DNA of 64,000 nucleotides from Platycnemis pennipes (Eukaryota > Arthropoda > Insecta > Odonata > Platycnemididae). This document shows, in pieces, positions 57,641 through 64,000 of the stretch. A program made the position numbers and the translations under genes. The first letter of the stretch is position 1. Each line of letters begins with the position of its first letter. The stretch covers positions 58,942,872 through 59,006,871 of the forward strand of contig OW121852.1 of assembly GCA_933228895.1 (NCBI GenBank), read 5' to 3'. The notes under the pieces are model-generated. The model did no database searches. It saw only the letters and a list, made by a program, of their open reading frames with translations, and was not told the DNA's origin.

Positions 57641-60600
57641 CTGTTAAAAAACTATGATAAATGTTATCATAGCAATGGTGATGTGTGATGCGCTGCTGGA
57701 AAGAAAATTCCTAATTTCTCTCCTGCCGACCTCTTGAACTCGTCTTATTTCCTACCTTACCAGGTGCTGTAGAATATTTTTCATTTAGTAAGAGCGATGT
57801 GGATTGTTTTCGAGGCTACCCAGTGGCTTCTGATGAACATCCTTGGGATTCGAGGCTTTCGCCGCATTGCTCTATTTTTAGGACTATCTTTTCGCCAGTC
57901 ATCATGCAGTCTTCTTCCGATACAAATAGTGAAAAATATATTGCAGAAAACGATGAATAAAGAATAATGACCAATGCTTGCGACGGCTTCCCAGTTCCCA
58001 CAGAAAAGGAAAAGGGTGGGTGGGTTGCCGGTTCACGCCAGAGGCAGCCGAGGCGAGATATTCTGGCTAGACGCAGTCCGAGCGAGACATTGTAAAACTG
58101 CTGCGATGTTGCAATGTTAGGAGTGGGGCAAGGGTATGGGCGATGTAGGGGAGGGTAGAGCCGGTGTCCGAGGGGAGAACAAGGCCATATTTGGGAATCG
58201 TCAGGTCACTTAGTTAGTGTCATGGAGCGCTGACAGTCATCGACTGTGGTTCCATCTTGGCAGGGGAGATTCACACCATAGGCCACTCACCATTCGCCTT
58301 AAGAGTTGACTTCTGGTCAGCTTTTTTGAATGTCAGTGCCACTGTGTGACGCTTAACGAAACGGACTTGCAAGCAAGTAGATATTAATTTTAAAGTCCAG
58401 AGCAATCTTAAATATATATTTATCTCTGGCATTTATTATTCTCTGGCATTATTTATCTTATGTATCCAACAGAACTTTGCATGCGTGAGATATAGAGAAA
58501 ACATGACACGAAAATGACACGAAAATGACGACACATGAAAACGTGACAAAAACATGACAAAATTTTCACTAGCTCCTTAAGTACTTTATCATCAGACTGT
58601 TGAAAACTGGGAATCAGCGAAAATGACCCTGCCTTTTTTTCTAAACCATGTTCATGGATTTGTATTTTTAGGGTGGGAAATGGAATTTGCAATTTCCAAC
58701 GCAACGGTTGATTGCCATCGAATTTCCTATTTTGTGTTCGAAACCAACTTTTAAAAGAATATAATACGCCGAGAAAATATGTTCAGATTGCCGCATTCTT
58801 ACACTCGTTTGTTCTTCCCCCACCTGTCTTACTACCCAGTTATTTTCATACTCAAGAATTTCAATGCTACCCAGGGACCGTCACGCTTTCAATCCAAGTC
58901 AACTAACTCTATTCAAAGAAGTGAAGCACATCTGAGTGAGGATTTTTGCAAACATGAGTCAAATGAGAATTGAGCTCAGACATGGGCGATAATTTTGCTA
59001 AGAAATATCGCTGTTTAACTGTTTATTTCACTCTATCAATACAAATTTAACTGTTGATTTCACTATATCAATATCCATGTTATTCCTAGCATGCTGTATA
59101 TGAAAACAACAGCGTATCGTATGGCATACTGAAAATAATAGAGAACATATAAGCGTATTAATATTCCAAAATAATGCTATATTCAAGAAAAAATATTAGT
59201 TAATGCATAAGATAAAAGTGGCCGTTAATTTATCTAGCCAGAAGAGTATGAACGCAATTGGGTACTTTTGGCGATGCGTATGAATAATTATTCACATAAT
59301 TTTGCCATTAACAGCTCGAAAGGCAGAGGGAAAATTAAAAATAAGACATTGAATATAGTGGAAGGAAGAAAAAAATTACATAAATCATACGATTATGAAG
59401 TTGGAACCTCACAATGATATACTGGGGAGACCAGAGATATTCTCATTCCCCTAGTTAAATACTGTGTATTTAAATAATTGAAGCTGGCACTAAAATAGTA
59501 AGTTTTTGGCTGTTTTAGTTTGAAATGGATTTTGATTAATTAATATTCACTTGATTGGTTTAAACCTAAATTACCTTAATGTGAAAGTTTATTTGTTCTT
59601 ATTTAACAACTACCCACTCATATGTTCATTTATAATTTGGGTAACTTAATTGCTATTGTTTGAACAATGCATTTTATGTTTAGTTAGCCTAAATTCAGGA
59701 TAATGACCATCAGCGCCATCAAATCTCATGTCTTATTACGTAACTCATGAATAGACAACGCACGGAGGAATGAATTTCGGAACTGGAAAGAAGTCATAAA
59801 ATCTCAAAAAAGATAGCATGTCTCACAGAAGGTGACTCGATTACGAAACGTTTGTATCCTATCACTCCGGGACTGCATTTCCTCTCTCATTAGTACATTC
59901 CTCAGTCCGGCTTGCATACGAGATATAAGGTGGGGCGGGTGAGACAGAAGGTTCCAGCCTATTAGACAAAAAAAAAAACAATCGTAAAAAGAACTTTCTC
60001 TGGCGTGTAACAAATGGTCAAGGTGAAAAAGGGCAACAGATGGTACGTGTTCATCCACATATAAGAGAAAAAAACAGCAGATAGACAACGTGACCGTCAG
60101 ACTTTCGGTCAAAGTTGGTTTTCAAATCAAGCCCGGTTGAAAAGAATTCGAGAGAGGCAGACAAGAAAGAGAAACACAGTAACAGGGAAATGGAATGAGC
60201 CCTTAACATGGAGAAGTTAGTTTTAATAACGATATTATCAGTTTATTAAACTGATCCAACCAAGTGCAAGACATTAAACATGATTTTCCGGGAAATATTC
60301 CCAATGCCTTCCTTCTACAGAGACCTATCATATATTTTTCCAAAACCCATAACTTCAGTGAACGATGGTTATATTCGGAGTGATTTGACTGAAGGGAAAG
60401 GAAAGACAGAGAAACGCTAATACCTTCATGGATGGAAGATACTCAATTGAAATAAGCTTAAATCTGAAGTATCAACGAAAAAAACCTTTATGAAAAAAGG
60501 AAAGGTGACACATTTAAGTTGCATCGTTTGGTTCGAATTTAAAAAAAACCAATGGTGCTGTCGTGTACATTCTACTTGAATACATATTGAATACATACAC

Positions 60601-61519
60601 TTGTATATGCATAGCAGTTGATTCAAGATGCGTTAAAATTCTCAAATGCTACTGATTAGCGAAATGAGGTTCGAGTTTCTCGAAACAACAGCTCAATGAC
60701 AGGCCAATCATTATCCTCATCTTTCCTACCTGTCAACTCATTGGAGAAAAATTAAAAATAATGGTTTAAAAATTGAGTCGCCTGCTTAAGGTTGTACGTT
60801 TCACATGGAAATCACGCGTCGATCAACCCAAAGGTTGGTTTAAGAATACAATATCTCAAATGAAAGTTCAGCCAATAGAGCATATCCGCATTTACCGAAA
60901 TACTTAAGCCCAGCTGAACTTTGAGTAAAATAATAATCAAAAGTTTCAATTCTATTCGGATTCTTCTTTGACCGTCTGTAGTGAAGAATATCCTTGAATT
61001 ATTTCCGATGAGATGGAAAAACATTCTCACGCAGAACGTCTGCATGAATGATGAGATGATTCGCAGATGAGAGACTATCATCTCCCCGACAGCGACTTTA
61101 TATTATAATAAATCATGCGGAAGTGCTATGTCGATGAGATTGAAATATTTCACCTGCCTAAATTGAGCAGAGAGGAGCAGAATAGGTACGAAGAGAGGCT
61201 GTCGTCATCATTCAACGAGCCTGGAGCAAATGACTAATACTAAATAATATGAATAATACGAATAATATGTACGGTTGGGGAGTGTCCATTGAAGAATTTA
61301 TATTCAGAAGCAGAAAAATAAACCATAGTATTACCACAGAGTAAGCATAATATTATACTTACCCTATGGCATTACTTATGTTTTCGTTGCCCCACATTTT
61401 TCGTCACCAAAAATGAAATATGACACGGCAATATTAATCCGAGTCTGCGCTATCCGAGAAAAAAATGCGAAGGTAAAAGGCTCATGGAAACAACAAAGGA
61501 TATCGAAATAATATCAAAA
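57641..61519. other. Mostly unrecognised; small repeats
   Basis: 57980-58280 is a G-rich patch without a recognised gene. 58500-58560 holds short direct repeats of CATGACACGAAAATGACACG type. 59000-61500 is AT-rich with only short frames (for example 59804-60112 minus, no motif). Confidence 0.35.
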
Positions 61520-61660
61520 TACTTTCCTTGGTACAAGAATGAACTTCAATAAAGTAACCTCCGAGGTGTCGACCGCTATAACATATTGAGCGAAGGAGTG
61601 GACATAATGCCATATTTAGCGCCTCTTAGCATTCATCCCAAGAAGCAGAAAGATAAACAG
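61520..61660 (+). repeat. Local duplication, copy 1
   Basis: TTTCCTTGGTA, TATTGAGCGAAGGAGTGGAC, AGCGCCTCTTAGCA and AAGAAGCAGA occur in this order here and again at 61868-62010, about 345 bp further on. Confidence 0.6.
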
Positions 61661-61867
61661 TGCAAGTAAGTAGAAAAAATTAGGAAAAACATTTGTATGC
61701 AGGTGTGGTTCCCAATGACATTATTATCAAGCACCGGGAAATATTCGACAAGATGATTGCATACCGGTAGCTAATAATTTGGCGGTCAGGTACTAGAGGT
61801 ATAGGTTAGGATCCGCGATGGACTTAAGGCCTGAGAGAAGCTTCAGGTAAACCTGTACGCAAACTAT

Positions 61868-62010
61868 GAGGTTTCCTTGGTAAAATAACGAGTTTCAATA
61901 CCTCTTAGGTAGCGAGCGCTTTAATGTATTGAGCGAAAGAGTGGACTTTGTGCAATTTTTAACGCCTCTTAGCAGATAATTGTTCTTCAGCTCAAGAAGC
62001 AGACAACTGT
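61868..62010 (+). repeat. Local duplication, copy 2
   Basis: TTTCCTTGGTA, TATTGAGCGAAAGAGTGGAC, AACGCCTCTTAGCA and CAAGAAGCAGA, with point changes and small indels relative to 61520-61660. Confidence 0.6.
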
Positions 62011-62149
62011 GAACATTTAAAATTAAATATCGATGCCCATCATTGCTCATGCCCATCATGGCATCATGTATCACTCAAAATGCATCGATAGATTTCGCAA
62101 TGTACACAAACATTGGTTAATCTCGCATGGATCAGCACGAAGCAGAATC

Positions 62150-62216
62150 TGCCGACATTATCATCAGTCAACAATCCTTAGATTGGTTAGACATCTGACA
62201 TCTTCCTTGAGATCTT
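62150..62216 (-). mobile_element. LINE-B extreme 3' tip
   Basis: CATTATCATCAGTCAACAAT followed by CCTTAGATTGGTTAGACATC: inverted tail and terminus only, about 65 bp. Confidence 0.6.
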
Positions 62217-63460
62217 AGAAATGCAATTGCTCTTAATGAACCCAACTAAGTTATCATGTTCTTTTTTTTCGTTATAACCACAAGATTTTATATAGCATAG
62301 ATTAGGCTAAGAGGAAAACGAATGAAAGCAGGAGTGTTTTTAGCAGGTAAACCTTTCCAGGGCCTCGATCATGGATCTTCATAAGTCGTGCGCTAGCGTT
62401 ATCGTTATTTTTTGATTTAACTTATGTCAGAGAGAACGTGATTTCCGTTCTTCATTTTTCGCACAGCACCTCAAATCGCATATCACAATCAGTTGAGCGA
62501 ATTTTATAGACGGTTATTGTTAACCCTGCGCTACTCTATGGGTAAGCGTTAACGATAAAGATTGCAATAACGCGAAAGATACATCCGTGATTCCACACCA
62601 GGTTAGATGCAATTGTTAATCAGTAACGGAAGATGAGAGGAAAAAAACAAGATCATTTTAGCAATATTGACCCATCCACAAGGAAAATGGGCGGACTGTA
62701 GAACATTAAAAAAAACGAAAGTAAAACAAAGTAAATATGACAATTTACCGTACATCTCCATATGAAGCGCGATTCTACGTTTTTAAGAATGCTGGGTCAA
62801 TTAGGAGAATGGAGGATAATTGTGAAGAATGGAAGGGCGGAAAGAAAAGTAGCCGTGGAGAAATGTGGAGATGATATAACATGGAATGACCGTAAGGAAT
62901 AAAATACTTGAATGATTAAGAGAAGAGAGCGCTAAGATGAGCATGTGAGAGGGGAATATATCAGCATGATAATTTTGCAAGATAAATAAAGTCTACGTCA
63001 TCAACTGAATAAGTAAGCTAACATTCTATAGGAAAGAAAATGAACGAAAAGCTCATGGTCGAGATAAGGGTAATAAATTGTCATGGAATAGAAGGCTACT
63101 CAGAAAAGGAAGAAATTGAGAATGGAATCCAGCTTAATGCTGTTTTTTGACAATTTTATTTTCACTTTATTTAATTTAATATAATTCATTTATAATGGTG
63201 AACTTTAAATTCCTTCCGCTGCACTTTAAAAATTTCAGGTTTCCGTTCCAGTCGGTCATGAATCACACTAAAACATGAATCGTTGTTCCGATTCACTTTG
63301 TAATTTATTTACATTGCTTTATTATTTCAAGGATATACGTGCATGCATAAAAAAACAAAAATATACAAATATGTACTCTGAAACTATTTTAGAAAACATT
63401 TAAAATTTATGTTAAAAAAATCCAACATTTTACATAAAATGTCAATATAATTCACAGTCT
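62217..63460. other. No recognisable gene
   Basis: TTAACCCTGCGCTACTC at 62522 resembles a piggyBac-type end but no matching second end is seen. The rest is AT-rich. Confidence 0.35.
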
Positions 63461-63500
63461 TATATGGGTCATTCCACCTCAATTCAACAAACGTTTGTCC
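63461..63500 (+). repeat. Dispersed 'GGGTCATTCCACGTCAA' repeat, copy 3
   Basis: TATATGGGTCATTCCACCTC then AATTCAAC. It matches the first ~28 bp of the copies at 7387 and 17058 (minus), then diverges. Confidence 0.5.
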
Positions 63501-64000
63501 CTAAGGGTCTCATATTTTGATAAAAACTGGTGTATGGCAACAAAATCAACTCAAACTGAATACCTTCAAACAGTTTTGTGAAAAAAATTTTTTTGAGCGA
63601 ATTATGCATGTTTTAATTTTTTCGCATTTTTAGCAAAAATCCAAGCCTTAAATCATATTATTACTTATATCTCCGCTTGTAATTTGCATGCAGCAATGAT
63701 TAATAGCTCTTTAAATAAATCTTTATTAAATGCAAATATCTCATAAAAAATTATTTTCTTTTAAACCCTATTGTTGTTAATTTCTAATGTTTAAAAAATT
63801 GCGAATAAACTTTTCTCAAATACTCCATCTCAGAATCGGCCGAAACCTTTTTTCCGTAATCTAAACATACCCAGCTAACTATTCCAATAATAAAATTTAG
63901 TGGCAATTCATAAATACGTTTTTTATAAATATTTAAACATTTACAATTTTCTCTCACGTGGCCCGTCGGCTCCTCCATTTGGAATACATGCAGCAGACAC
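63501..64000. other. No recognisable gene
   Basis: AT-rich sequence to the window edge. The minus frame 63784-63978 has no motif. Confidence 0.4.

Noticed and set aside
62522..62560. Another piggyBac-type end (TTAACCCTGCGC)
   Set aside because: No inverted partner end was found in the following sequence.

Overview
The window is AT-rich eukaryotic DNA with no operons, no long open frames and no recognisable host gene in working order. It is dense with arthropod-type transposable elements: tRNA-derived SINEs with A and B boxes, 5'-truncated non-LTR retrotransposons, TTAA-flanked piggyBac elements, hAT elements with 8-bp target duplications, and long palindromic elements. This suggests an insect or other arthropod with a repeat-rich genome. 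I cannot name the species from sequence alone. Family names such as SINE-1 or LINE-A are labels used only in this annotation.

Layout. 1-10.9 kb: SINE and LINE-B fragments, a 275-bp piggyBac-type miniature element (6685-6959) and a palindromic element (8462-8645). 11-12.5 kb: a duplicated ~340-bp block carrying another palindrome. 14-24 kb: six SINE copies of four families, one of them (SINE-3) split by a 778-bp hAT element (15326-16103) that keeps the transposase dimerisation domain, plus a 17-bp minisatellite (18837-18922). 24-27 kb: two orphan exon-like frames. 27-32 kb: three LINE-B pieces and a foldback element whose right arm took a LINE-A insertion. 34-49 kb: more LINE and SINE fragments, three palindromes, and a LINE-B copy split by a 445-bp hAT miniature element (47697-48141). 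50.9-56.3 kb is the richest part: a decayed gene with a Mutator-like transposase segment followed by a YqaJ nuclease segment, interrupted by a 2.64-kb piggyBac transposon (53188-55829), which is itself interrupted in frame by a 66-bp LINE-A tail. 57-64 kb: mostly unrecognised, with a LINE remnant and a local ~345-bp-spaced duplication.

How the parts relate. Almost everything recognisable is a mobile element or its remains, and the nests give relative ages: SINE-1 is older than one LINE-A insertion; SINE-3 is older than the hAT; LINE-B is older than the 445-bp hAT element; the Mutator/YqaJ gene is older than piggyBac, which is older than a LINE-A tail. The most unusual signal is a short conserved hairpin motif of hammerhead-ribozyme type. 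It has the form YTGANRA, a T, a hairpin, GAAA, then CC..GGTC, and it recurs about ten times, on both strands, in otherwise different palindromic elements. It may mark a family mobilised by Penelope-like machinery, but one extra nucleotide relative to the canonical core leaves that unproven.
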